From Rubrobacter aplysinae (GTDB taxonomy: Bacteria > Actinomycetota > Rubrobacteria > Rubrobacterales > Rubrobacteraceae), in the NCBI RefSeq assembly GCF_001029505.1, contig NZ_LEKH01000012.1, positions 22,774 through 86,773 of the forward strand: a DNA stretch of 64,000 bases. The letters run 5' to 3'. The notes beneath the pieces are model-generated. The model searched no databases and was not told the DNA's origin. It worked only from the letters and a program-made list of their open reading frames with translations. Positions 26,070 to 34,891 of the stretch are shown here, in pieces. The position numbers were made by a program, and so were the translations under genes. Each line of letters opens with the position of its first letter. The first letter of the stretch is position 1.

Positions 26070-26423
26070 TGCCGCCAGATACTAGCATAACCTCCTAACT
26101 TAGCCCCCGGCTACCGGATAGGCTCCAATCACGCGGCTCTTGGTGTAGCCCGACGCGCCCACCCACGGAGCGGAGGCCGACGTCTCCTATGCGGTGGTAC
26201 GTGTGGTTCACGAAGCGGTCTACGCGGCGAGCCCCGTCTACGGCTGGTGAGAGGCGGCTACGTCTGACAACTCCGTGCCTCCCTGCCGGAACCCCACGTC
26301 GTCTCGTGCTCCGTAGGGGACCGGCCGGGTACCGGACCGGGAGCGTGGGCTTATAGAGGCGGACGTGGAGCCAGCAAACGCCTCAAGGCTCGCGTCCGCC
26401 AAACCTCCTATGGGGGCCGGACT
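26070..26423. other. Intergenic region, no gene recognised
   Basis: 354 bases between the deacetylase start and the creatininase stop. GC-rich, with no credible coding frame. It must hold the promoter of the 20.7-26.1 kb operon, but no clear -35/-10 pair was identified, and the terminator of the creatinine operon would also fall here. Confidence 0.3.
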
Positions 26424-27218
26424 CTACACTCCCGGCGCCTTGTCCTTGGCGGGAGATACCTCCGTGGCGACGGCCGAGCGGAACTGCGCTACTATCTCCT
26501 CCCAGGCCACCTTACCCTGCCGGTCACTGGCCTGGGTCGCCTTCCACAACGTGCCGGACTCCGGTACGAAGTCGTCGGGGACGGGGAGCACGTCGTACCA
26601 GGGGTGGCGCTCGGAGGCGTCGTCCACCGCCCGGTCGAAAATGACGAGCTCGGGCCGGAGGTGGAGCATGAGCGAGGTCTCCATGCCGGCGGCGTGCTCC
26701 ACGTCCCAGCCCGCGAAGCCGCTCGGGAAGAGCACGTCGAGGGTTTCCTGGGATAGCTCGGCGAAGGGATGCTCTGCGAGGACTATGCGGGCACCACTAT
26801 CGGGGTGACGCTCCAGCGCCAGGTAGGCCGCCTCGTAGATGAAGTTCTGGTTCTCGAAGTGCCAGTTGACCAGCGCCAGGCGCTTGAAGCCCTGATCCAC
26901 CAGCGCCCCGACCACGTCCTCCACCAGTGACATCAGCGTCCGGGCGTTTAGAGACGTGGTGCCGACGAACCCCTGGCCGCCGCCGCTCAACGGACGCGAG
27001 CGGTAGCCGTACTCGATGGGCGGTGCGACGAGGAAATCCAGCTCGTCGGCGACCGCGTACGATAGCTCGGTGGCGAGGATGGTGTCCGTCGCCAGTGGCA
27101 GGTGGTAGCCGTGCTGCTCGGTCGCCCCGATGGGTATGAACACCCCGGCGTCGCGCCCGATGGCCTCCTCGACCTCGGGCCACGTCATCTCAGATAGCGT
27201 CCTGGTTCTCTGTGCCAC
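26424..27218 (-). CDS. Creatininase (creatinine amidohydrolase)
   Basis: Metal-dependent hydrolase of 264 aa that opens creatinine to creatine. It matches Pseudomonas creatininase closely as I recall it, with the metal ligands at the same numbers: Glu34 and His36 in GATEQHGYH, Asp45, His120 in VNWHFEN, and Glu122. Further family blocks are EYGYRSRPLSGGGQGFVGTTSL and GWDVEHAAGMETSLML. The start is GTG with AGGAGAG upstream. It is the last gene of the minus-strand run MFS/CysK-like/creatinase/CodB-like/creatininase, consistent with the first step of creatinine use. Other creatininase-superfamily activities are less likely given the neighbours. Confidence 0.93.
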   Translation of the reverse strand: MAQRTRTLSEMTWPEVEEAIGRDAGVFIPIGATEQHGYHLPLATDTILATELSYAVADELDFLVAPPIEYGYRSRPLSGGGQGFVGTTSLNARTLMSLVEDVVGALVDQGFKRLALVNWHFENQNFIYEAAYLALERHPDSGARIVLAEHPFAELSQETLDVLFPSGFAGWDVEHAAGMETSLMLHLRPELVIFDRAVDDASERHPWYDVLPVPDDFVPESGTLWKATQASDRQGKVAWEEIVAQFRSAVATEVSPAKDKAPGV

Positions 27219-27324
27219 TTTCTCTCCTATCTAGCTATCCAGGCGTTGGCTTACCGCGGAGGAGACCGGGAGACATACTCCACCCGGGCTCCTCGATGCG
27301 TCGCGGCTGTTGGGCTCGGTACCG

Positions 27325-28668
27325 CTACTCCCGTACGGGTTCCTCCTCGTGCTCGGCGCGCGGCTCGGCGTTGCGGGGTTCGGGCTGACGGACGACGGAC
27401 TCCGGCGTCGCGCCGGCCTTCTCGGCGATCTTGTTGAGGATCAGATAGATCACGACACCGGCTATGAGGCCGTTTACCGGCGGCACGCCGGGCGAGAACT
27501 GCGCCACGAGGCAGGCCGCGAAGTAGGTGACGATGCCGACCCAGTTGAACGCCGGAAGTCGGACCGAGTCCAGATCCGGGACGTTGGCCCGCCACTTGAT
27601 GAAGTAGTCGGCGGCTATCACGGCGCCGACCGGCGGGATGAACGTGCCGAGGAGGATCAGGTAGCTCTCCAGGAAGTTGTAGAAGCCGCTGATGGCGAGC
27701 ACGATGCCGATGAGCGCGCCGCCGATGACGATCCCCCGGCGCTTCTCGGTGCGGAAGAAGTTCGCCCCGGCTACGGAGAAGGCGTAGGCGGTCCGGTCGG
27801 CGGTGGTCCAGACGTTGAGTAGCATCAGGAGGAGCCCGGCGGCCAGTAGGCCCTGTATGCCGAGCACGCGGGTCAGGTCCGCCTCCTGATACACCAGCGC
27901 GCCCATCGCTCCGGCGAAGATAAAGAGGCCGTTGCCGAGGGTGAAGGCGACGAATCCAGCAAGGATGGCGCCTTTTGTGGTGGAGCAGAAGCGGGTCCAG
28001 TTGGTGATCTGGGTGCCACCGCTTACGAAGGTGCCGATGATCAGGGTCAACGCCAGCGCGATGCCGACCTCGGAGGTCGCGCCGATGCCGGTGAGGTCCG
28101 AGAGGCCGCCGGCGTCACCGGTGGCCAGCCACAGGCTTATGCCTATCAGAATCAGCATCGTGGGTACCGACACGCGGCTCAGTATGGCGAGCGCGGAGAT
28201 GCCGATGTACGCCGTCCAGGTAAAGGCCAGGGTGAACAGGATGACCAGCGGTATGAACCACCCCGGGCCTATAATGTCGGCCAGGATCACGCCGGGCAGG
28301 GCTATCGCCCAGGCGTACCAGCCGATCTGGGTAAAGCCGAGCAGGCTGTCCACAATCTTGCTGCCCTTCTCGCCGAAGCTAAAACGGGCCAGCAGCACCG
28401 TGTTCAGGCCGCTGCGCTGGGCGGCGACGCTGAGGACGCAGACGTACGCGCCGAGCATCGCGCTCCCCAGCATCACGACGCCGACCATATTCCAGAAAGA
28501 GAAGCCGGGACCGACCTGGCCCCCGGCGTACATCGAGCCCACCCAGAAGGTAAACCCGAGCAGGATCAGGGCTATCGTCCAGTCCGACCTCCGCGCGCCC
28601 TGTGGCACCGCCTGCAGCGGGTAGTCTTGCTTGCTCTCTTCCTGTCTTGCCGCCTGACTCTGGCTCAT
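27325..28668 (-). CDS. NCS1-family permease (CodB-like), probable creatinine/cytosine importer
   Basis: 447 aa with about 12 membrane segments. CodB-type sequence marks include GLxFW-like FTFWVGSMYAGGQVGPGFSF, LLARFSFGEKGSKIVDSLLG and FTQIGWYAWAIALPG. The ATG at 28668 has AAGGAG eight bases upstream; a longer frame has no support. NCS1 carriers import cytosine, purines, hydantoins and related ring compounds by sodium or proton symport. Sitting between creatinase and creatininase, and with a cytosine-deaminase-family gene in the same island, it may import creatinine; substrate assignment is inference. Confidence 0.88.
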   Translation of the reverse strand: MSQSQAARQEESKQDYPLQAVPQGARRSDWTIALILLGFTFWVGSMYAGGQVGPGFSFWNMVGVVMLGSAMLGAYVCVLSVAAQRSGLNTVLLARFSFGEKGSKIVDSLLGFTQIGWYAWAIALPGVILADIIGPGWFIPLVILFTLAFTWTAYIGISALAILSRVSVPTMLILIGISLWLATGDAGGLSDLTGIGATSEVGIALALTLIIGTFVSGGTQITNWTRFCSTTKGAILAGFVAFTLGNGLFIFAGAMGALVYQEADLTRVLGIQGLLAAGLLLMLLNVWTTADRTAYAFSVAGANFFRTEKRRGIVIGGALIGIVLAISGFYNFLESYLILLGTFIPPVGAVIAADYFIKWRANVPDLDSVRLPAFNWVGIVTYFAACLVAQFSPGVPPVNGLIAGVVIYLILNKIAEKAGATPESVVRQPEPRNAEPRAEHEEEPVRE

Positions 28669-28899
28669 CTTGCGCTCCTTTCCCTGCTTTGTCCTGATTT
28701 CTTGGCCGCTCTCACGTCCCTCGGGCCCAGGTTTGCTCCACAACCGCCGTGGGTTTCTCCCGCTGGCGGGAGGGGGATCCGGCCCCGACCCCGCCGGCTT
28801 TTACCCTGGTCTCGAAGAATGGGCGTGTCTCCCTCGTTTATCCTCGGAGCGCGGCCCGGTCCCCACCAGTTCCGCCACGCTCCGAGGCTTTATACTTGG

Positions 28900-30132
28900 C
28901 TAGCTTCCAATGACGTTGTGCTCCGGGCCGAACGGGAAGCCGGTTATGTTCTCCGCGCCGTCTTCCCCGACGACGAGGATGTCGTGCTCTCGGTAGCCGC
29001 CGGCGCCGGGCTCGCCCTCTGGGACCATGATCATCGGCTCCATGGAGACGACCATGCCCGGCTCCAGCACCGTTTCGATGTCCTCCCGCAGCTCGAGCCC
29101 GGCCTCGCGGCCGTAGTAATGGCCGAGTACGCCGAAGGAGTGGCCGTAGCCGAAGGTGCGGCTCGAGAGCAGGCCGTGCTCGCGGAAGATCTCGTTCAGC
29201 TCGCCCGCGATGTCCATGCAGCGCACGCCGGGCCTTATCAGCTCCAGGCCGCGCCGGTGAACCTGGCAGTTGACCTCCCACAGCTCCAGTGCCTTCTCCG
29301 AGGCCTCGCCGAAGAACAGCGTCCTTTCGAGTGCGGTGTAGTACCCGGCTATCATGGGAAAGCAGTTCAGGCTCAGGATGTCGCCGTGCTGGACCTCGCG
29401 GGAGGTCGGCCAGTTGTGGGCGCCGTCGGTGTTTATCCCCGACTGGAACCACACCCAGGTGTCGCGCAGCTCGGCGTGGGGGTAGGTGCGGGCGATCTCA
29501 CGCACCATCGCCTGTGTGCCGGCCAGGGCGACCTCGTACTCGGGCACGCCCTCGTGTATCGCCTCCACGACCGCTGCGCCGCCGATGTCCGCGACGCGGG
29601 CGCCGTTCTTTATGAGGTCTATCTCCTCGGGGGATTTGATCATACGCTGGGCCATCGTCGCCTGCGAGATGTCCACGAGCTCGGCCTCGGGCAGGGCGTC
29701 CTGCACCTTGCGCCTCGTCTCCAGGGTCATGTCGTCATCCTCGACGCCGAGGCGCAGCCGTGTGAGACCGGCCTCCTCCAGAACCTGCCGCACGGCGTAG
29801 AAGAAGTTGTCCCGGTGCCAGTCGGTGTATACGAGGTTCTCGCCGAAGCTGCGGCGCCAGGGCATGCCGGCGTCTATGTTGGCCGAGAGGGTGATGCTCT
29901 CCTCCTGGGTTACCACCAGCCCGTAGCTGCGGCCAAACTGGGTGTACAGGAAATCGCTGTAGTAGTTGATGTTGTGGTAGGAGGTGAACAGCACTGCCTC
30001 TATGCCCTGATCAGCCATGTGCCGCCGGAGCCTGGCGTTGCGGCGCTCCATCTCCTCGTTCGAGAAGGTGGGCGTCGCCTTCTCTCCGTTGTGGATCAGC
30101 TTCGTCTTCGGCAGGTCGCTTATCTGCTGCAT
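28900..30132 (-). CDS. Creatinase (creatine amidinohydrolase)
   Basis: 410 aa pita-bread-fold enzyme of the M24 family that splits creatine into sarcosine and urea. It aligns with Pseudomonas putida creatinase nearly end to end, as I recall that sequence: FTSYHNINYYSDFLY, NARLRRHMADQGIEA, WFQSGINTDGAHN, GDILSLNCFPMIAGYYTALE, RTFGYGHSFG and EPGMVVSMEPMIM. The His in INTDGAHN corresponds to the catalytic His232. Aminopeptidase-type M24 metal ligands are not expected in this subfamily. The ATG follows AAGGAGAGCGAC. Urease is not in the window. Confidence 0.95.
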   Translation of the reverse strand: MQQISDLPKTKLIHNGEKATPTFSNEEMERRNARLRRHMADQGIEAVLFTSYHNINYYSDFLYTQFGRSYGLVVTQEESITLSANIDAGMPWRRSFGENLVYTDWHRDNFFYAVRQVLEEAGLTRLRLGVEDDDMTLETRRKVQDALPEAELVDISQATMAQRMIKSPEEIDLIKNGARVADIGGAAVVEAIHEGVPEYEVALAGTQAMVREIARTYPHAELRDTWVWFQSGINTDGAHNWPTSREVQHGDILSLNCFPMIAGYYTALERTLFFGEASEKALELWEVNCQVHRRGLELIRPGVRCMDIAGELNEIFREHGLLSSRTFGYGHSFGVLGHYYGREAGLELREDIETVLEPGMVVSMEPMIMVPEGEPGAGGYREHDILVVGEDGAENITGFPFGPEHNVIGS

Positions 30133-30239
30133 GTCGCTCTCCTTCTCTTCTGGGGTTTGAAATACACTCCGCGCCGGACCCTCCGGCCTACGTCATGCCG
30201 TATCCTTGCTCAAGATGTCTCTGCTTGAGGGGGCGTCTC

Positions 30240-31184
30240 TCATCCTCCGGCGTAACCCTGCGTGAAGTGCTCTGAGATGTACTTCTCGCCCTCGTCACAG
30301 AGCAGGGTGACTATGTTTTCGAGCTCCGGGTGCTCTCGGCGCACCCGCCGCGCCGCCACCAGGTTCGCCCCGCTCGAAGGACCGACGAACAGCCCGTAGG
30401 TGCGCGCCAGGTGGCGCATCTCGGAGACGGCTTCCTCGGAGCTCACGGGCAGCACCCCGTCCACCATACTCCGGTGACGCTCGTAGATGCCGGGCACGAA
30501 CCCGTCGGAGATTCCTTCCACGAGGTGCTGGCCGATCTCGCCGCACAGAATGGTGCATGACTCGTCGGGCTCCATCGCAAAGAGCTTCGCCGACGGGTTG
30601 ACCTCCCTGAAAGCCTGTCCGACGCCCACCAGCGTGCCCCCGGTCCCGACGCCCATCACCAGGGCGTCCGGCACGACACCTTCCGGCAAGCCGGCGAGTA
30701 TCTCCGGGCCGAGCCAGGTCCGGTTCTCCTCGACGTTGTGCTCGCTCTCGAACTGGGCGGGGCAGAAGTATCCGTCCTGCTGGCCGAGCTCACGAGCCTT
30801 TGCCAGCGCCTCGTCAACGTGGAAGTGGCCGACCTCCAGGACCTCGGCCCCCAGCGCCCGGCTGATTGCGACCCGTTCGCCGGAGAGGCCGGTCGGCATG
30901 ACGACGAGCATGTTGTAGCCCTTTACCGCGGCGACCATCGAGAGCGCATTGCCGGTATTTCCACTCGTGGCCTCGACGATGGTGTCTCCGGGCTTTATGC
31001 GGCCTTCCTCCTCGGCTTTTTCGATCATGTACCGGGCAATCCGGGCCTTTACGGAGCCCGAAGGGTTCAGGTACTCCAGCTTGACGTAGAAGCCCTCAAG
31101 CTCTACCAGCGGGGTATTACCTATAGAGTCCAGCACGTTGTGCGTGACCCCCGGTACGGTGGTCCTGGTCGTGGATGCCGTCAT
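30240..31184 (-). CDS. Cysteine synthase/cystathionine beta-synthase-family PLP enzyme
   Basis: 314 aa fold-type II PLP enzyme. The Schiff-base lysine is in the LNPSGSVKARIARYM segment near residue 46; TSGNTGNALSMVAAVKGY follows, and the phosphate-binding loop is GVGTGGTLVGVG. The usual CysK substrate loop is present as EATSGNTG. The ATG has GGAGG eight bases upstream. It lies within the creatinine operon, 29 to 50 bases after the transporter gene, an unusual place. It could use serine formed from sarcosine-derived glycine, or make a thiol that traps formaldehyde; both are guesses. Confidence 0.85.
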   Translation of the reverse strand: MTASTTRTTVPGVTHNVLDSIGNTPLVELEGFYVKLEYLNPSGSVKARIARYMIEKAEEEGRIKPGDTIVEATSGNTGNALSMVAAVKGYNMLVVMPTGLSGERVAISRALGAEVLEVGHFHVDEALAKARELGQQDGYFCPAQFESEHNVEENRTWLGPEILAGLPEGVVPDALVMGVGTGGTLVGVGQAFREVNPSAKLFAMEPDESCTILCGEIGQHLVEGISDGFVPGIYERHRSMVDGVLPVSSEEAVSEMRHLARTYGLFVGPSSGANLVAARRVRREHPELENIVTLLCDEGEKYISEHFTQGYAGG

Positions 31185-31213
31185 CCTTTTACCTCCTTCT
31201 CTGTCCTGCGGAC

Positions 31214-32623
31214 CTATAGAGTCTTGTCCGGTGTGTTATCCACCCTGGTCGCTCTGGCCTCCGGCATGAGGTCCGGTTCTGGCCGGGGGGCGGTATCTGC
31301 TGCGGGGCTCTCGTCCTGCTCCTGTTGCAGGGGCTGCCAGGCCGTCTCTCGTGTCATCAGCATCGCCACCAGGGCTATTATGGCCGCCGCTATCAGGTAG
31401 AAGCCGGGGGCGAAGTCGTTGCCGGTCTGGGCGATGAGGAAGGTGGCGATGAAAGGGGCGGTGCCGCCGAAGATCGCATTTCCGAGGTTGAACGAGAGCG
31501 CGAAGCTGCTGTAGCGCACGGTCGTCGGGAACATCTCGGTGAGGAAGGTGGCGAGCACGCCGTCGTTGCCCGCGAGCATCGCGCCGAGCAGTATCTGGGC
31601 GAGTATGGCGAATCCTATGCCCCCGAGCGACATCAATCCGAACGCCGGGATGGTGAACAACACGAACAGCACGCACGCGCTGATGAGCACGGGCTTCCTG
31701 CCGATCCGGTCGCTCAACGATCCCACTATCGGCAGCATGATCACGTAGGCGGCAAGCGAGATTATCGTGGTAAGAATCGAGGCGACGGGGTCGAAGCCGA
31801 GCTCCTCGGACAGGTAGGTCGGCATGTAGCTCAGGATCATGTAGAAGCCTACGGCGTTCAGGCACACGATGCCGAATGCGACGAGGATCTGCTTGTAGTT
31901 GCGGCGTAGACCCGCGATCAGGGGCGCCTGTACGGTCTCCCGGCTGCGCTCGAGCTCCTGAAAGAGCGGAGTGTCTTCCAGCTTCAGGCGGATGTAAAGG
32001 CCGACTAGCCCGAGCGGACCCGCCGCGAGAAACGGGAGCCGCCAGCCCCAGCCCTGCAGCGCGGCCTCCCCCAGGTTGAACTGGAGCAGCGAGGCGACGC
32101 CGGCTCCCAGTACCAGACCGGCCGCCGTGCTCGCCGGGACCATGCTCACCAGAAACCCCCGGCGTCCCTCCGGTGCGTACTCCGCTATGAAAGAGCCCGC
32201 CCCGGCATACTCGCCGGCGGCTGAGAACCCCTGTACCAGCCTGGCGACGAGCAACAGCGCCGGCGCGGCCAGCCCTATCGTGGCGTAGCTGGGTATCAGA
32301 CCGATAGAGAAGGTCGAGGCGGACATGATGATGATCGTTAGCGCCAGGATCCGCTTGCGGCCCAGCTTATCCCCGAAATGACCCCAGAACAGACCGCCTA
32401 TCGGGCGCACCACGAACGAGACCGCGAAGACGGCGAAAGCTCCCAGAAGTGCGGCCGTCTCGTTGCCCGAGGCGAAAAATACCGCCCCGATCGTGGCCGC
32501 CAGATACCCGTAAGAAGCGTAGTCGAACCACTCGATCAGGTTCCCAACCGCCGCGCCCGTAACGGCCCGTCTGACGGCGGAAGCCCGAGCCTCCGGCGCC
32601 GCTGCGTCTCCTCGAACCGACAA
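31214..32623 (-). CDS. MFS transporter, metabolite:H+ symporter (ProP/KgtP-like)
   Basis: 469 aa with 12 membrane segments. Marks of the MHS group: AVTGAAVGNLIEWFDYASYGYLA in TM1, RPIGGLFWGHFGDKLGRKRIL between TM2 and TM3, and GFSAAGEYAGAGSFIAEY. TTG at 32623 is preferred as start because GGGAGG lies six bases upstream; a GTG nine codons earlier lacks a site. Transcription should begin at the TTGACA/TACCTT promoter at 32713-32685, with the shared operator between promoter and gene. It probably imports creatine, sarcosine or a betaine; the substrate is inferred from the neighbours. Confidence 0.9.
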   Translation of the reverse strand: MSVRGDAAAPEARASAVRRAVTGAAVGNLIEWFDYASYGYLAATIGAVFFASGNETAALLGAFAVFAVSFVVRPIGGLFWGHFGDKLGRKRILALTIIIMSASTFSIGLIPSYATIGLAAPALLLVARLVQGFSAAGEYAGAGSFIAEYAPEGRRGFLVSMVPASTAAGLVLGAGVASLLQFNLGEAALQGWGWRLPFLAAGPLGLVGLYIRLKLEDTPLFQELERSRETVQAPLIAGLRRNYKQILVAFGIVCLNAVGFYMILSYMPTYLSEELGFDPVASILTTIISLAAYVIMLPIVGSLSDRIGRKPVLISACVLFVLFTIPAFGLMSLGGIGFAILAQILLGAMLAGNDGVLATFLTEMFPTTVRYSSFALSFNLGNAIFGGTAPFIATFLIAQTGNDFAPGFYLIAAAIIALVAMLMTRETAWQPLQQEQDESPAADTAPRPEPDLMPEARATRVDNTPDKTL

Positions 32624-32655
32624 ATCGTACCTCCCGGCCTTTCCCACAAATACAG

Positions 32656-32683
32656 TTGCATTTATAGCAACGGTGTTGTGAAC
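32656..32683. promoter_or_regulatory. Operator shared with the GcvT-like promoter (MFS operon copy)
   Basis: Read on the minus strand, this 28-bp site has TTCACAACA, then GTTG, then ATGCAAC. It matches the site at 36278-36305 at 20 of 28 positions, with mismatches confined to the spacers. The half-sites follow CAAC-N3-GTTG-N9-CAAC. It begins one base after the -10 hexamer, so a bound protein would block transcription. The nearby IclR-type regulator is the natural candidate. Confidence 0.75.
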
Positions 32684-32684
32684 A

Positions 32685-32713
32685 AGGTAAACGCTGGTAA
32701 TAGGGCTGTCAAC
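32685..32713 (-). promoter_or_regulatory. Promoter of the MFS-creatinase-creatininase operon
   Basis: On the minus strand TTGACA (32713-32708) and TACCTT (32690-32685) are separated by 17 bases. This is a near-consensus housekeeping promoter placed directly upstream of the 28-bp operator and about 60 bases before the TTG start. Confidence 0.75.
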
Positions 32714-33013
32714 GATTCAGGGTAAGTTTTCACAATTTTTTTGGGACGAGCGCAGATTTGACGGTGTCTGGAATGAGACTCACGCCATGATCCTGGGTAG
32801 TCGCGTGTCAGGATCGGCAGTTATCGGCCATGCGGCTGAGGAAGCTTTTGGAGCTCTTGGATATCTTGGAGGACGCGGAGCGTACCGGATGTATCGCGAG
32901 TGGGGAGAGTGGCGTTGGTCCGCGTGGTGGGGTCTCCCGTGCGGGCGAGTCGGGTTCTGCGTTCGCCGGGATATGCTCACCTTTTGGGAGAGGGTTACAT
33001 GAGTCGGGCCTAC

Positions 33014-33856
33014 TCAGCTTCCGGGAGCGTCGGCCTCCGGAGCGTCTACGTGGCTGCCCAGGCTGATCGAGATCCGCTCTGCGGTTTGCCTGACCATCTT
33101 TCCCAGGTCGTGGGTGCGGTCTGCGGGTACGCGGTAACGCGGGGCGGTCAGCAGTACGGCGGCTATTACCCGGTCCCGATTGTCGCGGACGGGGGCAGAG
33201 ATGCCGGTCTCCTCGAGAGAGGTTTCACCGTCGTTGATCGCGTAGCCTCTCTGGAGGATACGGCGTAGGTCCTCGAAAAAGGCGTCGGGGTCCACGGTGG
33301 TGCGCTCGGTGAGCCTTTCGAGGCCACGTTCGGCGAACTTCTGGGCCTCCTCCGGATCTTCGGCGAGAAAGACCCGCACCGAAGAGCTGGCGGCCTCCGG
33401 GTAGCGGGTGCCCACGGGGGAGGTGTGTTTGACCTTGCGGGGACTTGCGGCCTGCTCGACGCTCACCGTCTCCCGGACACTCCACACGGTGAGCACGGCC
33501 GTCTCGCCCGTCTCGCGTGATAGGTCTTCCAGAAACGGCCGCGCCACGCGCCGCACGTCCATGTTCGCCAGCATCGGGCCTGCGAGTGCGATGACCCCGA
33601 TGCCGAGCCGGAAACGGCCGCTCGCGGGGTCCCGCTCGACGAGGCTGGTCTCTTCCAGGGTGGCGAGTATCCGGGATACGGTGCTCTTGTGCAGCTGGAG
33701 GCGGCGGGAGATCTCGTTCACCCCGAGCACCGGCTCCTCCCGGCTAAACGCCTGGAGGACGTATATGCCGTTGCGCAGGGCGGAGGTGCCCGTCTTGGAA
33801 GACGCCCCGTTCTCCTCCTGCCGCTCTACCGCGTCTCCCGTCGAGCCACGCCCCAT
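33014..33856 (-). CDS. IclR-family transcriptional regulator
   Basis: 280 aa. An N-terminal winged helix (NGIYVLQAFSREEPVLGVNEISRRLQLHKSTVSRIL, split over about residues 25-65) is followed by the IclR effector domain (LEDLSRETGETAVLTVWS, PVGTRYPEAASSSVRVFLA, GYAINDGETSLEETGISAPV, VIAAVLLT). ATG at 33856 is preferred because AAGGAG lies eight bases upstream; the open frame extends 24 codons further. The gene sits between the two operator-controlled units of the creatinine/sarcosine island and is the likely ligand-responsive repressor. Creatine, sarcosine or glycine are candidate effectors. Confidence 0.93.
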   Translation of the reverse strand: MGRGSTGDAVERQEENGASSKTGTSALRNGIYVLQAFSREEPVLGVNEISRRLQLHKSTVSRILATLEETSLVERDPASGRFRLGIGVIALAGPMLANMDVRRVARPFLEDLSRETGETAVLTVWSVRETVSVEQAASPRKVKHTSPVGTRYPEAASSSVRVFLAEDPEEAQKFAERGLERLTERTTVDPDAFFEDLRRILQRGYAINDGETSLEETGISAPVRDNRDRVIAAVLLTAPRYRVPADRTHDLGKMVRQTAERISISLGSHVDAPEADAPGS

Positions 33857-34004
33857 ACCAAGCTCCTTACGAATCAGAGTGTCGCGCACCGGGACGCTGA
33901 CCGTCCAGCGCCCGCCTTCTACCACCACCTCGTCATTGTACGGGTGCTCCGCCGATTCTGGGAGAGGCTGTACGGTTTATCTACGTCCCTGCGGACTCCT
34001 CCGG

Positions 34005-34883
34005 CTATCCGGCGGGCTGGAATAGTCCACGCTTCCTGAGCCAGGCTTGCGTGGCGGACACTTGATTGAATGTGTTGATGTGGAACCCGGCGAGGCCGTA
34101 GCGAGTATCGCCCATGTAGGGTAGTAGCGCGTCTATCAGCTCATCCGGACGGTAAGCCCCGGCACCAAACAAGCGTCCGGCGAGCCCGCGCTGTTTGGTC
34201 AGGTAGCGCAGAGAGTCTCCGAGCCCGATCTTCATCGAGATGCGGAGTAGCCGGGCTTTGCCGACCACGCCGGGTATACCGACGTAGACCGGCAGATCGA
34301 ACCCGCGCTCGCGGGCCCACTCTATCCAGCGGAGCACGGCACCGGGGTCGAAGCAGATCTGGGTAACCGCGTAAGAGGCGAACCGCTGCTTCTCCAGCAG
34401 AGCCCCGAAAAGGGCCTCCTCCTCTATGAGCGGGTGGGGCTCCGGGTAGGCCGGGACCCCGATCCTTTCGAGGCCGTGATCCAACCCGGCCAACGCCCCG
34501 AGCAACTCCGCCCCGCTAGAGAAGGAGCCTGCGGGCTCCTCGGAGTCTCCGCCGATGACGAAGACTTCCCGGATACCCGTTGCCTCCAGCCGCCGCACGA
34601 CGTCCTCCAGGTGTTCCTCGCTCTCGATTAGCCGGGCCGAGAGGTGTGGGATGACCTCCAGCCCCCTCGCGGCCAGCCGCTCCGCGAGCCCCAGCGAGGC
34701 GTCCAGCCCGAAAGAGGGGGAGCAGGTGACGCTCACCCTGGTGCCCGGTGGGAGGGAGTTTGCCTCCCCCGCTGCCCCTTCGGTGGGGATGAGCTCGTAG
34801 CGCAGCTCGGGTTGTACAGCGGGAGAAGCCCGTTTGGAGGCCCGCTGCTCTTTGGCAGTCTTCAGCGATGGTCCGAGTCTCAC
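34005..34883 (-). CDS. Methylenetetrahydrofolate reductase-like protein
   Basis: 292 aa TIM-barrel protein of the MTHFR family. Visible segments include YELIPTEG near residue 30, TRVSVTCSPSFGLDASL, VIPHLSARLIES, REVFVIGGD, FASYAVTQICFDP and PVYVGIPGVVGKARLLRIS. It interconverts 5,10-methylene- and 5-methyl-tetrahydrofolate using FAD. The start is GTG at 34883, nine bases after the SHMT stop, so the two form an operon. In this island it would process the one-carbon unit from sarcosine demethylation. It is shorter in sequence identity to MetF than a housekeeping copy, so it may be a catabolic paralogue. Confidence 0.85.
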   Translation of the reverse strand: MRLGPSLKTAKEQRASKRASPAVQPELRYELIPTEGAAGEANSLPPGTRVSVTCSPSFGLDASLGLAERLAARGLEVIPHLSARLIESEEHLEDVVRRLEATGIREVFVIGGDSEEPAGSFSSGAELLGALAGLDHGLERIGVPAYPEPHPLIEEEALFGALLEKQRFASYAVTQICFDPGAVLRWIEWARERGFDLPVYVGIPGVVGKARLLRISMKIGLGDSLRYLTKQRGLAGRLFGAGAYRPDELIDALLPYMGDTRYGLAGFHINTFNQVSATQAWLRKRGLFQPAG

Positions 34884-34891
34884 ACTTTCCC

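Noticed and set aside
28627..30228. 533-codon plus-strand frame
   Set aside because: It is antisense to creatinase, whose identity is very secure.
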